From assembly GCA_040500365.1 (NCBI GenBank), contig CP148031.1, positions 2,790,001-2,854,000 on the forward strand: a stretch of 64,000 nucleotides of DNA, given 5' to 3'. Position numbers and translations under genes: made by a program. This stretch comes from Dehalobacter alkaniphilus (GTDB lineage Bacteria > Bacillota > Desulfitobacteriia > Desulfitobacteriales > Syntrophobotulaceae). The notes beneath the pieces were generated by a model. That model did not search any database and was not told where the DNA came from. It was given only the letters and a program-made list of their open reading frames with translations. Positions 24,640 through 33,785 of this stretch are shown here, one piece after another. Position 1 is the stretch's first letter. The number at the start of each line of letters is the position of its first letter.

Positions 24640-27600
24640 ATGAAAAAATTTAAATCTTTAGCTGAAAACCCCGTTGCTGGACGGGAAAAACAAATATCAG
24701 ATTACTGGGATTCGATTGATATTCTGCAGAAGACAATCGAAAACCGCGAAGGCGCGGAACCGTTCGTGTTTTATGAGGGTCCGCCTACAGCCAACGGCAA
24801 GCCGGGTATTCACCATGTCATGGCGAGAACCCTGAAGGATTCCGTCTGCCGGTATCAGAACATGAAAGGTTTTCAGGTCAAACGGAAGGCCGGATGGGAT
24901 ACGCACGGACTGCCGGTGGAAATCGAAGTTGAAAAACAGCTGAATCTTTCCGACAAACAAGGTATAGAAGCGTATGGGATCGCCCAGTTCAATGAAAAAT
25001 GCCGCGACTCTGTGTTTACGTATGAAAAACAGTGGCGCGAGATGACGATCCGGATGGGTTATTCGATTGATCTGGATCATCCTTATATTACCCTGGATAA
25101 CAATTATATTGAAAGCGTCTGGTGGATTCTGGACAAATTCTTCAAAGAAGGCTACATGTACGAAGGTCACAAGATTCTTCCGTACTGTTCCAGATGCGGA
25201 ACCGGACTTGCTTCCCATGAAGTCGCGCTGGGCTATAAAGAAATCAAAACAAATACCGTCATCGCCAAATTTAAGCGCAAAGGAGTTGACGAGTATTTCC
25301 TGGCCTGGACGACCACACCATGGACCCTGCCCTCCAATGCGGCACTCACAGTCAGCCCGGCTGAGACCTACGTCAAAGTCCGCAGCAATGATGAGATTTA
25401 TTATTTATCAAAGACGCTCGCACCGAAAGTACTCGGCGACGATTATGAAGTCCTGCAGGAATTAAAAGGCACTGAGCTTGAATATATGGAGTATGAGCAG
25501 CTGATGCCGTTCTTAACCACCGACAAAAAAGCTTTTTTTGTGACGACTGCCGATTATGTCACGACAGAGGACGGTACCGGGATCGTCCATACCGCACCCG
25601 CTTTTGGTGAAGACGATTATAACACCGGAAAGCGCTACAACCTGCCGGTTTTTCAACCGGTGGACGAATCGGGCAAATTTATCGCAACGCCTTGGAAGGA
25701 TAGCTTTGTGATGGATGCCGACCTGGATATCATCAAGTGGCTGCATGCCGAGGGCAAACTGTTTAAAAAGGAAAAAATGGAGCATAATTACCCGCACTGC
25801 TGGCGCTGTCAGACCCCTCTGCTGTACTACGCCAAACCAAGCTGGTACATTGCGATGACCAAACTAAAAGATCAGCTTGTCGCAAATAACAAAACAGTCG
25901 AATGGTATCCCGACTTTGTCGGTGAAAAACGTTTTGGCAACTGGCTTGAAAATGTTAATGACTGGGCATTGTCCCGTAACCGCTACTGGGGGACTCCTTT
26001 AAATATCTGGCGTTGCGGATGCGGCCATACCGCTTCAGTCGGCTCCCGCAAAGAACTTGTGGAAAAAGCAATCGAAAAGATTGATGAAACCATTGAACTG
26101 CACCGACCTTACGTCGATGATGTTCATATCCGCTGTGAGAAGTGCGGCAAACCGATGGCCCGGGTCAGTGAAGTGATCGACTGCTGGTTTGACAGCGGCG
26201 CGATGCCTTATGCTCAGCATCATTATCCGTTTGAAAACAAAGAGAACTTCCATGAACTGTTCCCGGCTGATTTTATCTGTGAAGGGATCGATCAGACCCG
26301 CGGCTGGTTCTACTCCCTGCTCGCGATCTCGACCTTTGTGATGGGCCGTTCCCCGTATAAGCGGGTCCTGGTCAATGATTTGGTTTTAGATAAGCAGGGA
26401 CAGAAAATGTCCAAATCCAAAGGCAACACGGTAGACCCGTTTGAACTGTTTGACCAGTACGGCGCCGACACGCTCAGATGGTATTTGCTTTATGTGTCTC
26501 CGGCCTGGACACCTAAACGCTTTGACATCGAAGGCCTTAAGGAAGTCCAGAGCAAGTTCTTCGGGACACTCCGCAACGTCTATACCTTTTTTGCGCTCTA
26601 TGCGAATACCGATGAGGTCGACCCGAGAGATTTCTTTATCGAATACAAAAAGCGGCCGGAGCTCGACAGGTGGGTCCTCTCCAAATATCACGCCCTGCTC
26701 GATGACGTTGAAACCAATCTCGCTGTCTATGATCTGACTAAAGCGGTCCGAAAAATACAGGAATTTGTCAGCGAGGACCTCTCCAACTGGTATATCCGGC
26801 GCTCCCGCCGCAGATTCTGGGATCCCGGCCTGTCGGACGACAAGAAGGCCGTCTATAACACCACGTATGAAATCCTGGTCGGCATTGCCAAAATCTCAGC
26901 ACCGTTCGCACCTTATCTGGCGGAAGAAATCTACCGTAACCTGACCGGTGAGACTTCGGTCCACCTGGCAGATTATCCGGAATATGTCTCGACTATGATC
27001 GATGAGAACGTCGAAAACAGAATGGATTTGGTCAGGAATTTAGTCACCCTCGGCAGATCTGCCCGGGAACAGGTCAGGATCAAAGTCCGTCAGCCGATCC
27101 AGCAAATCCTAGTTGACGGGAAATATGAAGTCCTGATCGCCGATTTAATTCCACTGATTCAGGAAGAGCTCAATGTAAAGGAAGTTATTTTTGCGAATAA
27201 CTTAAGCGATTTCATGAATTTCATTCTGAAGCCTAACTTCAAAACTGCCGGACCCGTCTTCGGCTCGAAAATCAAACTCCTTGGCAAAGCACTGGAAAGC
27301 CTGGAGGCTTCAACGGCTGCGGCTGCCCTGGAGGCTGGAGAATCGTTCTCAGTGGATGTGGATGGAGAACAGCTAGATATCGTCAAGGACTATGTCATCG
27401 TGTCGATTTCCGCCAAAGAAGGGTTCACGGTCACAATGGAAAACAACCTGTTCGTTATTCTTGATACCACGCTGACCAGAGAGCTTATCGATGAAGGTCT
27501 GGCCAGAGAGCTCGTTTCCAAAGTCCAGCAGATGCGCAAGAGCAATGATTTTGAAATGATGGACCGCATCCGGATCTATTTCGATGGGGATGACCAAGTC

Positions 27601-27741
27601 ACGAGTGCGATTCAAAGCTATCAGGAATACATCAAAATAGAAACGCTCGCTGAAAGCATCGAAAAAACACCGAGTACCGCAGACCTGACTAAGGTGAACC
27701 TGAATGACCACGATACCGGCGTCAGGGTCGAACGGATCTAA
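24640..27741 (+). CDS. ileS: Isoleucyl-tRNA synthetase, type 2 (GIHH signature)
   Basis: This class I synthetase charges tRNA-Ile. At 1033 aa it has the eukaryote-like type-2 layout: catalytic Rossmann domain split by the editing domain (TTPWTLPSNAAL near 225), KMSKSKGN at residues 589-596, anticodon-binding domain, and a C-terminal extension. The class I signature, normally HxGH, reads GIHH at residues 56-59 (GKPGIHHVM). Type-2 enzymes are naturally less sensitive to mupirocin, and a swapped GxHH signature has been tied to very high resistance; for this protein that is inference. It is read opposite to its left neighbours, behind its own T-box. Confidence 0.96.
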   Translation: MKKFKSLAENPVAGREKQISDYWDSIDILQKTIENREGAEPFVFYEGPPTANGKPGIHHVMARTLKDSVCRYQNMKGFQVKRKAGWDTHGLPVEIEVEKQLNLSDKQGIEAYGIAQFNEKCRDSVFTYEKQWREMTIRMGYSIDLDHPYITLDNNYIESVWWILDKFFKEGYMYEGHKILPYCSRCGTGLASHEVALGYKEIKTNTVIAKFKRKGVDEYFLAWTTTPWTLPSNAALTVSPAETYVKVRSNDEIYYLSKTLAPKVLGDDYEVLQELKGTELEYMEYEQLMPFLTTDKKAFFVTTADYVTTEDGTGIVHTAPAFGEDDYNTGKRYNLPVFQPVDESGKFIATPWKDSFVMDADLDIIKWLHAEGKLFKKEKMEHNYPHCWRCQTPLLYYAKPSWYIAMTKLKDQLVANNKTVEWYPDFVGEKRFGNWLENVNDWALSRNRYWGTPLNIWRCGCGHTASVGSRKELVEKAIEKIDETIELHRPYVDDVHIRCEKCGKPMARVSEVIDCWFDSGAMPYAQHHYPFENKENFHELFPADFICEGIDQTRGWFYSLLAISTFVMGRSPYKRVLVNDLVLDKQGQKMSKSKGNTVDPFELFDQYGADTLRWYLLYVSPAWTPKRFDIEGLKEVQSKFFGTLRNVYTFFALYANTDEVDPRDFFIEYKKRPELDRWVLSKYHALLDDVETNLAVYDLTKAVRKIQEFVSEDLSNWYIRRSRRRFWDPGLSDDKKAVYNTTYEILVGIAKISAPFAPYLAEEIYRNLTGETSVHLADYPEYVSTMIDENVENRMDLVRNLVTLGRSAREQVRIKVRQPIQQILVDGKYEVLIADLIPLIQEELNVKEVIFANNLSDFMNFILKPNFKTAGPVFGSKIKLLGKALESLEASTAAAALEAGESFSVDVDGEQLDIVKDYVIVSISAKEGFTVTMENNLFVILDTTLTRELIDEGLARELVSKVQQMRKSNDFEMMDRIRIYFDGDDQVTSAIQSYQEYIKIETLAESIEKTPSTADLTKVNLNDHDTGVRVERI

Positions 27742-27807
27742 ATGCTTTGGCTCAATCGTATAATGTTGGGCTAAACCCCAAAAATACGCAACCCTGAACC
27801 GATATGA

Positions 27808-27848
27808 TGCTGGTAATAGTTTTTCAGACTGTTACCAGCATTTTTTTT
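27808..27848 (+). terminator. Intrinsic terminator of ileS
   Basis: A 9-bp stem TGCTGGTAA / TTACCAGCA around a 15-nt loop is followed by eight T. It lies 66 bp after the ileS stop. Confidence 0.93.
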
Positions 27849-27942
27849 GAATTTTGCTGAGGATGACGACAAGATACTATTTGCTTTTTTACTATTATTT
27901 TCTAAATGTATGTTATTTTTTATTATTTTTAGTTGTTTTTGG

Positions 27943-27971
27943 TTGTTTTTGGTTGTCTTAATTTGTATAAT
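27943..27971 (+). promoter_or_regulatory. Probable promoter of the HTH-Uma2 gene
   Basis: TTGTTT, a 17-bp spacer and TATAAT lie 20 bp before the start codon. The region just upstream is strongly T-rich with short tandem TTGTTTTTGG units (27933-27952), which may bend DNA or be slippage-prone. Confidence 0.5.
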
Positions 27972-27991
27972 TTGATTGAGGTGATCATGAT

Positions 27992-28747
27992 ATGTCGATG
28001 GATAAGGAGCTTATGACTGCCCAGGCGCTGGCTGAAGCACTCGATCTTTCAACCGAGACTATTTGGAAATATACACGTGAGAAAAAAATACCGTTTATCG
28101 AGTTGAGCGGCAAGCAGTACCGCTATATACTGGCAGATGTTCTTAACGCACTCACAAATACCGCCTCTTCCGTGCAGGAAAGATCAAACAAATACACTGC
28201 AGAATCTTCCAGGAAGCTGACTTACGAAGACTATCTGAAAATACCGGATGAACCCGGTTACCGCATCGAGATTCTCGATGGCATTATGGTGAAAGAGCCT
28301 GCTCCAAATGTCAGCCATCAACGTGTTTTGCTTCGGTTAACATGGATTCTTGAAGATTATTTTCGGGGAAATGATCCCGAAGGCGAAGTATTTGTGGCAC
28401 CTCTTGATGTAACATTATTAGATATCAACGTGGTCCAGCCCGACATTTTTTACGTTTCCGGGCAGCAAAGACAGATCATCAAAGAAGCCCGTATCAATGG
28501 CCAGCCAACAATCGTGGTTGAAATCATTTCCCCATCCAGCAGGCGCAAAGATCGTCTGCAGAAGCTGCAGATTTACCAAAAGACCAAAATCCCACATTAC
28601 TGGCTGGTCGATCCGGCTGAGAAAACCCTCGAATGTTTTGTACTGAGGGATGGTTCCTACGTCTTAGCTGCAGCAGGTATGGATGAAGATGTTGTAGATC
28701 ATCCATATTTCACTGGTTTATCTATTCCATTGAAATCATTATGGTAG
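27992..28747 (+). CDS. HTH (excisionase-type) - Uma2 nuclease-fold fusion
   Basis: Two modules are visible in 251 aa. Residues 6-53 resemble an excisionase/MerR-type helix-turn-helix (MTAQALAEALDLSTETIWKY, then a wing KQYRYILADVLNAL). Residues 72-250 are a Uma2 (DUF820) domain of the PD-(D/E)XK nuclease fold: E93 in RIEILDG, D151 in VVQPDIFYV, E177 in IVVEIISPSS, with K186/D187 following, then HYWLVDP. Nuclease activity and target are unknown for the family. GAGGTG lies 8 nt before the ATG. The gene stands alone between ileS and the liv operon and may be acquired. Confidence 0.85.
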   Translation: MSMDKELMTAQALAEALDLSTETIWKYTREKKIPFIELSGKQYRYILADVLNALTNTASSVQERSNKYTAESSRKLTYEDYLKIPDEPGYRIEILDGIMVKEPAPNVSHQRVLLRLTWILEDYFRGNDPEGEVFVAPLDVTLLDINVVQPDIFYVSGQQRQIIKEARINGQPTIVVEIISPSSRRKDRLQKLQIYQKTKIPHYWLVDPAEKTLECFVLRDGSYVLAAAGMDEDVVDHPYFTGLSIPLKSLW

Positions 28748-28823
28748 AAAATATACTATGATAGACTCTTAAAACTCTTAAGGTTTTGATACGATACATA
28801 CGCTGGGTAAAGCCGCAATATAC

Positions 28824-29552
28824 TCACATCCGGGTCCGGCCCAAATAAGCCTCCTGAAGCAGAGCATCCGAGATTGCTTCTTTGGAGTTTCCGTAGTGAA
28901 CAATCCTACCCCGCTCCATGACAATTACACTGTCCGCCACTTTCAAGGCGGCTTTTGTATTTTGTTCGACCAGTACGACTGTGACACCGGACTCTTTCAT
29001 CCCGACCAGGATCGCCATGATCTCGCGTACGACAAGCGGGGCCAGCCCGATGGAAGGTTCGTCGAGCAGCAGCAGTGAGGGCCTGGCCATAAGGGCCCTG
29101 CCTATTGCCAGCATCTGCTGTAGACCGCCGCTTAAAGAACCGGCCAAATCCTTTTCTCTTCCCTGCAGCAGAGGGAATAATTTCAAGACTTCCTCCACAT
29201 CGTTTGGGATATCCGCCTTGTCCTGACGATAACGGTGAAAAGCCCCCATCATCAGGTTATCCATCACGCTTAGCCCGCTGAATATCTCTCTTTTCTCCGG
29301 TATAAGAGCGATACCGGCTCTGACGACTTTTTCCGGTAACTGGCCGGCTATCTTTTTGTTCTGAAAAATGATTTCTCCTGCAGCAGGCTTGTATAACCCC
29401 GCGAGAGTCCCTAGCAGGGTACTTTTGCCTGCACCATTGGCTCCGAGAATCGCCAGCAATTCTCCCCGCCTGACATTCAGGGATACATTTTTGAGCGCAT
29501 GCACATAGCCATGATAAACATTGAGACCATTTACACTAAGCAATTTGCTCAT
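28824..29552 (-). CDS. livF: Branched-chain amino-acid ABC transporter ATPase LivF
   Basis: This is an ABC ATPase of 242 aa. Walker A is GANGAGKSTLLG near residue 39, the signature LSGGLQQMLAIGRALMARP near 140, and Walker B LLLLDEPSIGL follows. The LivF-type sequence VRRGELLAILGANGAGKST and the C-terminal EAYLG support the call. Its start overlaps the end of livG by 17 bp, implying coupled translation. It is the last gene of the livKHMGF operon. Confidence 0.93.
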   Translation of the reverse strand: MSKLLSVNGLNVYHGYVHALKNVSLNVRRGELLAILGANGAGKSTLLGTLAGLYKPAAGEIIFQNKKIAGQLPEKVVRAGIALIPEKREIFSGLSVMDNLMMGAFHRYRQDKADIPNDVEEVLKLFPLLQGREKDLAGSLSGGLQQMLAIGRALMARPSLLLLDEPSIGLAPLVVREIMAILVGMKESGVTVVLVEQNTKAALKVADSVIVMERGRIVHYGNSKEAISDALLQEAYLGRTRM

Positions 29553-30303
29553 CCTCTCCGAGATAGGCTTTGATCACTTCCGGGTGAGCCTGAATTTCTG
29601 CCGGAGTTCCCTGGGTGATCACCTCCCCGAAATTTAGGACAACAATCCTATCAGCAGCTTCCATGACCGTTTCCATATCATGTTCAATCATTATCATGGT
29701 CATACCCTGACTGCGAAGTTTTTTCAAATATTCTGTCAGGATTTCAGATTCAGCAGCATTTAATCCTGCAGCCGGTTCATCAAGCATGATCAGTTTGGGC
29801 TGAGAAGCAAGGGCTCTGGCAATTTCCAACAGTCTTTGCTGTCCGAACGGCAAAACTGCTGCCGGCAAACCAGCTGACTCCGCTAAACCAACCTCTTCAA
29901 GCAGTTTCAGGGATTCAGCCCTGATTTTCTTTTCTTCCGTAGACCGTTCAGGGGAAGAAAGAAATGACTTGACAAAGCCCTTTTTCCCCTGCAGGTAAGC
30001 ACCAGTCATAACATTTTCCAGCACGGTCATGCTGCCGAAAAGCTGCAGATTCTGAAAAGTTCTGGTTACTCCAGCCTGAGCTACCTTATACGGCTTCATT
30101 CCGGTGATCGTTTTTCCTTCCAATAACACTTCACCTTCATCCGGTTGATACGTTCCGGTAATCAAGTTAAAAATCGTCGTCTTTCCTGCCCCGTTAGGCC
30201 CTATAAGCGCTGTAATTTTTGCTTCTTCAACCCCAAAGCACACATGTTTGACAGCCATAATGCCGTCAAAATGTTTTGTAATTCTGTGTAACTCCAGAAG
30301 CAT
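29536..30303 (-). CDS. livG: Branched-chain amino-acid ABC transporter ATPase LivG
   Basis: This second ATPase of the transporter (255 aa) has Walker A GPNGAGKTTIFNLITG near residue 34, the LivG segment VTRTFQNLQLFGSMTVLENVM, the signature LPFGQQRLLEIARALA and Walker B LIMLDEPAAGLN. The terminus KAYLGED is typical. It pairs with LivF to power the LivH/LivM permease. Confidence 0.94.
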   Translation of the reverse strand: MLLELHRITKHFDGIMAVKHVCFGVEEAKITALIGPNGAGKTTIFNLITGTYQPDEGEVLLEGKTITGMKPYKVAQAGVTRTFQNLQLFGSMTVLENVMTGAYLQGKKGFVKSFLSSPERSTEEKKIRAESLKLLEEVGLAESAGLPAAVLPFGQQRLLEIARALASQPKLIMLDEPAAGLNAAESEILTEYLKKLRSQGMTMIMIEHDMETVMEAADRIVVLNFGEVITQGTPAEIQAHPEVIKAYLGEDEQIA

Positions 30304-30383
30304 GGCCTTTTCCCTCCTTCTATAGCATTGATACTCAATCTATAATTCTTATTTGATATTTGAATCATCGTTCTGTATATAGG

Positions 30384-31382
30384 TTAATTGACTTCATTTC
30401 CATCTTGAACCAGACTCTTTTTTGAACTTTGAAAGAATTCCCCGATACTGCTTAACCCCTGCGGACGGTAAATCATGAGTGCAACCAGGATGATTCCGTA
30501 AATAATGATCTGGTATTCACCGCCGGCTCCGGGAACGATGAGCGGTATCAACTCTTTTAAGATCTCGTTTAAGGCCACGACGACCACAGCCCCAAGCAAA
30601 GGTCCCCAAAAGGTACCCAGGCCGCCAATCACTGCCATCAGTACAAACTGGACGGAAGCATGAAAAGTAAATGGTGACGGACTGATAAAGGTCATATAGA
30701 AAGCATAAAGGCCCCCTGCCAAACCCGTAAGCAGCGCACTGAAAATAAAGGCCTGCAGCTTAAGCCTGACACAGTCAATACCGGCATTTTCTGCCGCATA
30801 CTCACTCTCTCGGATCGCACATAAGGCCCTGCCTGTTCTGGAACGGACTAAATTTCGTATTCCCAGCAGTATCAGGACCAGAATGATCCAGATCAGGATA
30901 TAAAATTTCCTGTCACTGTTTAAAATAAGACTGCCAATGCCCAGATGCGGAATACCGCTGATCCCGGATGGCCCTCCGGTTATTTCTCCGCCTTCGGTAA
31001 ATAATATATGGACTAAAATCCCAAAGCCGAGCGTCGCGAGGGCAAGGTATAGCTCGCGTAACTTAAGGGTCTGTCGGCCAATTAGGGCCGCAACAATTCC
31101 AGGAAGAAGAATTGCTGCCAGAAGAGCTAACAGTGACGGCCAATGAAAACGCGTGGTTAATATTGCGGCCGTATAAGCGCCTAAACCAAAAAACGCCGCA
31201 TGACCGAACGACACCTGCCCCGCATAACCCATCAGTATTCCCAAGCCCTGGACAACGATCGCATACAGGCCGATGACAATCAGTAATCCATAAAGATAAT
31301 TGCTGTTAAGCAGGAGCGGGATAATTAACAATACCAGCATGATGACAGCTCCGCTGAATTTAAATATAATCTTTTTCACCAA
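30384..31382 (-). CDS. livM: Branched-chain amino-acid ABC transporter permease LivM
   Basis: An integral membrane permease of about 332 aa with roughly nine helices. YAGQVSFGHAAFFGLGAYTA, ALATLGFGILVHILFT and the cytoplasmic loop GRALCAIRESEYAAENAGID (the EAA-like coupling loop) are LivM hallmarks. The frame is open to 31400, but AAGGAG overlaps that start. A TTG at 31382 (or GTG at 31379) has correct spacing. Confidence 0.92.
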   Translation of the reverse strand: MVKKIIFKFSGAVIMLVLLIIPLLLNSNYLYGLLIVIGLYAIVVQGLGILMGYAGQVSFGHAAFFGLGAYTAAILTTRFHWPSLLALLAAILLPGIVAALIGRQTLKLRELYLALATLGFGILVHILFTEGGEITGGPSGISGIPHLGIGSLILNSDRKFYILIWIILVLILLGIRNLVRSRTGRALCAIRESEYAAENAGIDCVRLKLQAFIFSALLTGLAGGLYAFYMTFISPSPFTFHASVQFVLMAVIGGLGTFWGPLLGAVVVVALNEILKELIPLIVPGAGGEYQIIIYGIILVALMIYRPQGLSSIGEFFQSSKKSLVQDGNEVN

Positions 31383-31464
31383 AGATACGCTCCTTACCAC
31401 ATGACGCTGTAAATCTTACTCAAAAGAAATCAAATCAATACCAAAAGGAAACCCTGTTTTAAGA

Positions 31465-32340
31465 TTAAATTTTACGCTCGCTGATTGCACCCAGGATCCC
31501 TTCCGGCCTGATTAAAAGGACTGCAAGAAGAATCACAATAGAGATCGCATCATTCAACCCGGAGGAAATCAGTCCTGAACTGTAGGCTTCCAAAAGCCCC
31601 AGGATTAATCCCCCCAGAACAGCTCCGGATATACTGCTCAATCCGCCAATTGTTGCCGCGATAAAACCTTTGACGCCTAACATAAAACCCATATCATACG
31701 TGACCATCGTCACCGGTCCAATGCAGATTCCTGCGGCGGTAGCCAAAGCCCCTGAAAAAACAAATGCGGCCAGGGAAATCGTACTCAAATTGATCCCCTG
31801 CAGCTGGGCTCCGATGGGACTGAGGACGGAAGCTTGAACTGCTTTTCCCCAGTAGGTCCGTCCAAAAAAAGTGTTGACGCAGATCAGTGTTGCCGCTGCC
31901 AGCAAAAATACCCAGATGCTCTGAGGATTGAGTGCCGCCCCGCCTGCCATGATTGGTCCACTAGCCGTAAAGGAGGGCAGAGAGTAGGTATCCGTTCCCC
32001 AGATCAGAAGGGCCAGCCCCCTTAAGGATATCGAAATACCAATTGTAATGATCAGCATCGTCAGGCTGCTGGCTCCCCTGGCTTTGTTGACCGTCAGCCT
32101 TTCGAGTACCCCCGCCAACAAGGCGACAATAATGATGGCAAGAAGGGAGGCCGCTATTAGCGGCATCCCCATCGATTTGAAACTAACCGTCAAAAGTGCC
32201 CCCATAACCAGGAATTCCCCAAGGGCTAGATTTAATATGCCTGTTACTTTATAGGTAATGACCAGGATAAGGGCAATAATGGAATAAATACTTCCAAGCG
32301 TAAGCCCGCTGAATAATAGCTGCAGTAGTTGTTCTCCCAT
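31465..32340 (-). CDS. livH: Branched-chain amino-acid ABC transporter permease LivH
   Basis: A 291-aa permease with about eight helices. The segments LTLGSIYSIIALILVITYKVTG, LNLALGEFLVMGAL near the start and KGFIAATIGGLSSISGAVLGG near residue 225 match LivH. The ATG follows GGAG. It forms the channel with LivM. Confidence 0.93.
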   Translation of the reverse strand: MGEQLLQLLFSGLTLGSIYSIIALILVITYKVTGILNLALGEFLVMGALLTVSFKSMGMPLIAASLLAIIIVALLAGVLERLTVNKARGASSLTMLIITIGISISLRGLALLIWGTDTYSLPSFTASGPIMAGGAALNPQSIWVFLLAAATLICVNTFFGRTYWGKAVQASVLSPIGAQLQGINLSTISLAAFVFSGALATAAGICIGPVTMVTYDMGFMLGVKGFIAATIGGLSSISGAVLGGLILGLLEAYSSGLISSGLNDAISIVILLAVLLIRPEGILGAISERKI

Positions 32341-32374
32341 CAGGTTTCACTCCGTTACTGTAATTTTGCCCTCG

Positions 32375-33565
32375 TTACTGTAATATTTTCCATTTGCCGT
32401 CTTCGATCTGCACCAAAACGGCGGAATCTTCGCTTAAGCCATTATGATCCTGTTCGGACATATTAAATACCCCGGATACACCGACAAGTCCCTGCGTTTT
32501 TTCCAGTTCATTCCGAATGACGCTGCGATCCGGACCAGCTTTTTCGATCGCCTTGACCAGGAGACTTAAAGCATCTGTCGCATAACCGCCGAATGAATTG
32601 GGCGCTGTATTGTATTTGTTTTGGTAATCATTGATATAACTTGTAAGCACTGCTTTCTGCGGGTCAGAATCCGCAATCTGATCGGTCACTGGAAGCTTGC
32701 CGATTGGAAGGATCACTCCGTCAGCGGCGTCCTGGGCAAGTTCGATAAATTTCTGATTGCCGACGCCATGGCTGTGAATGAGCGGAATCGTCAGTCCAAG
32801 ATCCTTATAGTTCTTCGTCAGGATGGAGGCCGAAGGCGGAATCGCCCATACGACGACTGCCTGAGCCCCGCTGCTCTTGACATTCGTTAATTGCGGCGTC
32901 ATATCATTGTCTGTCGCATCAAATTTTTCTTCAGCAACGATGGTGATCCCATTTTGGGGAGCTGCCGCGCTAATGGCCTTCTTGCCATTGTCGCCATAAG
33001 CATTGTTCATATACATAAAGGCAATCTTCGTCATGTTATTCTTCTTGAGATATTCAATGATTTTATTGATCATGACAATATCGCTCTGGGCTGTTTTAAA
33101 TACCCATTGTCTTTCAGCAACCGGTTCAACGATGCTACTGGCTGCGGCCAGAGAAATCATCGGAATTTGCGCGTCCTGGACAGTTTTCATGATGGCCATC
33201 GAGGTCCCGCTGGAGCTGCCGCCCAAAACTGCAAGGACGCCTTTTTCTATTAGCTTATTTGCAGCAAGTACAGCCTCCATCTCATCACTTTTATTATCCT
33301 CAATGATCAGTTCAACCGGATGCCCTTGAATACCACCTTCGGCATTGATCTTGTCCACCATCATCAACAGTGTATCGCGTTCAGGTATGCCCAAAGAAGA
33401 GGAAGTCCCGCTGATATCGAGAACCGCACCCACTTTGTAAGGCTCTGTTGTCTCACTGCCTGCCGTACTGCTCTTCCCGGAGCTGCAGCCTCCCAATATC
33501 AGGCTGACCGCCAATAATAAAGCTACTACCATACTCCCTGTGAAACCTTTGAACTTTCTTTTCAT
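32375..33565 (-). CDS. livK: Amino-acid-binding lipoprotein LivK/LivJ type
   Basis: This is the extracytoplasmic substrate-binding component, 396 aa. A signal peptide ends in the lipobox LILGGCSS with C27 as the lipidated residue, followed by a Ser-rich linker. The periplasmic-binding fold starts at YKVGAVLDISGTSSSLG and contains VLAVLGGSSSGTSMA, which binds the amino-acid backbone in this family. The family takes branched-chain, aromatic or amide ligands, so the ligand is not certain. GGAG precedes the ATG. It is first in the operon, directly behind the tandem T-box leaders. Confidence 0.93.
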   Translation of the reverse strand: MKRKFKGFTGSMVVALLLAVSLILGGCSSGKSSTAGSETTEPYKVGAVLDISGTSSSLGIPERDTLLMMVDKINAEGGIQGHPVELIIEDNKSDEMEAVLAANKLIEKGVLAVLGGSSSGTSMAIMKTVQDAQIPMISLAAASSIVEPVAERQWVFKTAQSDIVMINKIIEYLKKNNMTKIAFMYMNNAYGDNGKKAISAAAPQNGITIVAEEKFDATDNDMTPQLTNVKSSGAQAVVVWAIPPSASILTKNYKDLGLTIPLIHSHGVGNQKFIELAQDAADGVILPIGKLPVTDQIADSDPQKAVLTSYINDYQNKYNTAPNSFGGYATDALSLLVKAIEKAGPDRSVIRNELEKTQGLVGVSGVFNMSEQDHNGLSEDSAVLVQIEDGKWKILQ

Positions 33566-33604
33566 CGTCCTTCACTCCTACATTCATATTTTTCTGATAC
33601 ACCA

Positions 33605-33785
33605 GAAAACAACAAGCCACAGCCTTCGCCGGGACGAAAGCTGTGGCCTTCCGCGGTACCACCCCAGTTAGCTGGATCACTCCAGCTCTCTCTTAAGAGT
33701 ACGAATAAAGAAGTCTTTCCCTGCTGAAACTTAGGTGTGGTCCGTGGCCATCCGTGGCCTTGCTAGCCGCTCCTTGCAGCCAATT
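33605..33785 (-). ncRNA. Second, truncated T-box unit ahead of livK
   Basis: On the minus strand GGGGTGGTACCGCGG (33651-33665) is a complete antiterminator bulge, followed by the stem GCCACAGC / GCTGTGGC and a T-rich run (33605-33645) that makes a terminator. A stem-III-like hairpin AGCTGG / CCAGCT precedes it. Only about 120 nt separate it from the first terminator, and I see no full Stem I with AGTA and specifier. It looks like a duplicated 3' half of a T-box. Confidence 0.8.

Noticed and set aside
27901..27952. CRISPR or tandem repeat array
   Set aside because: Only two short TTGTTTTTGG units in a T-rich stretch, with no spacers.
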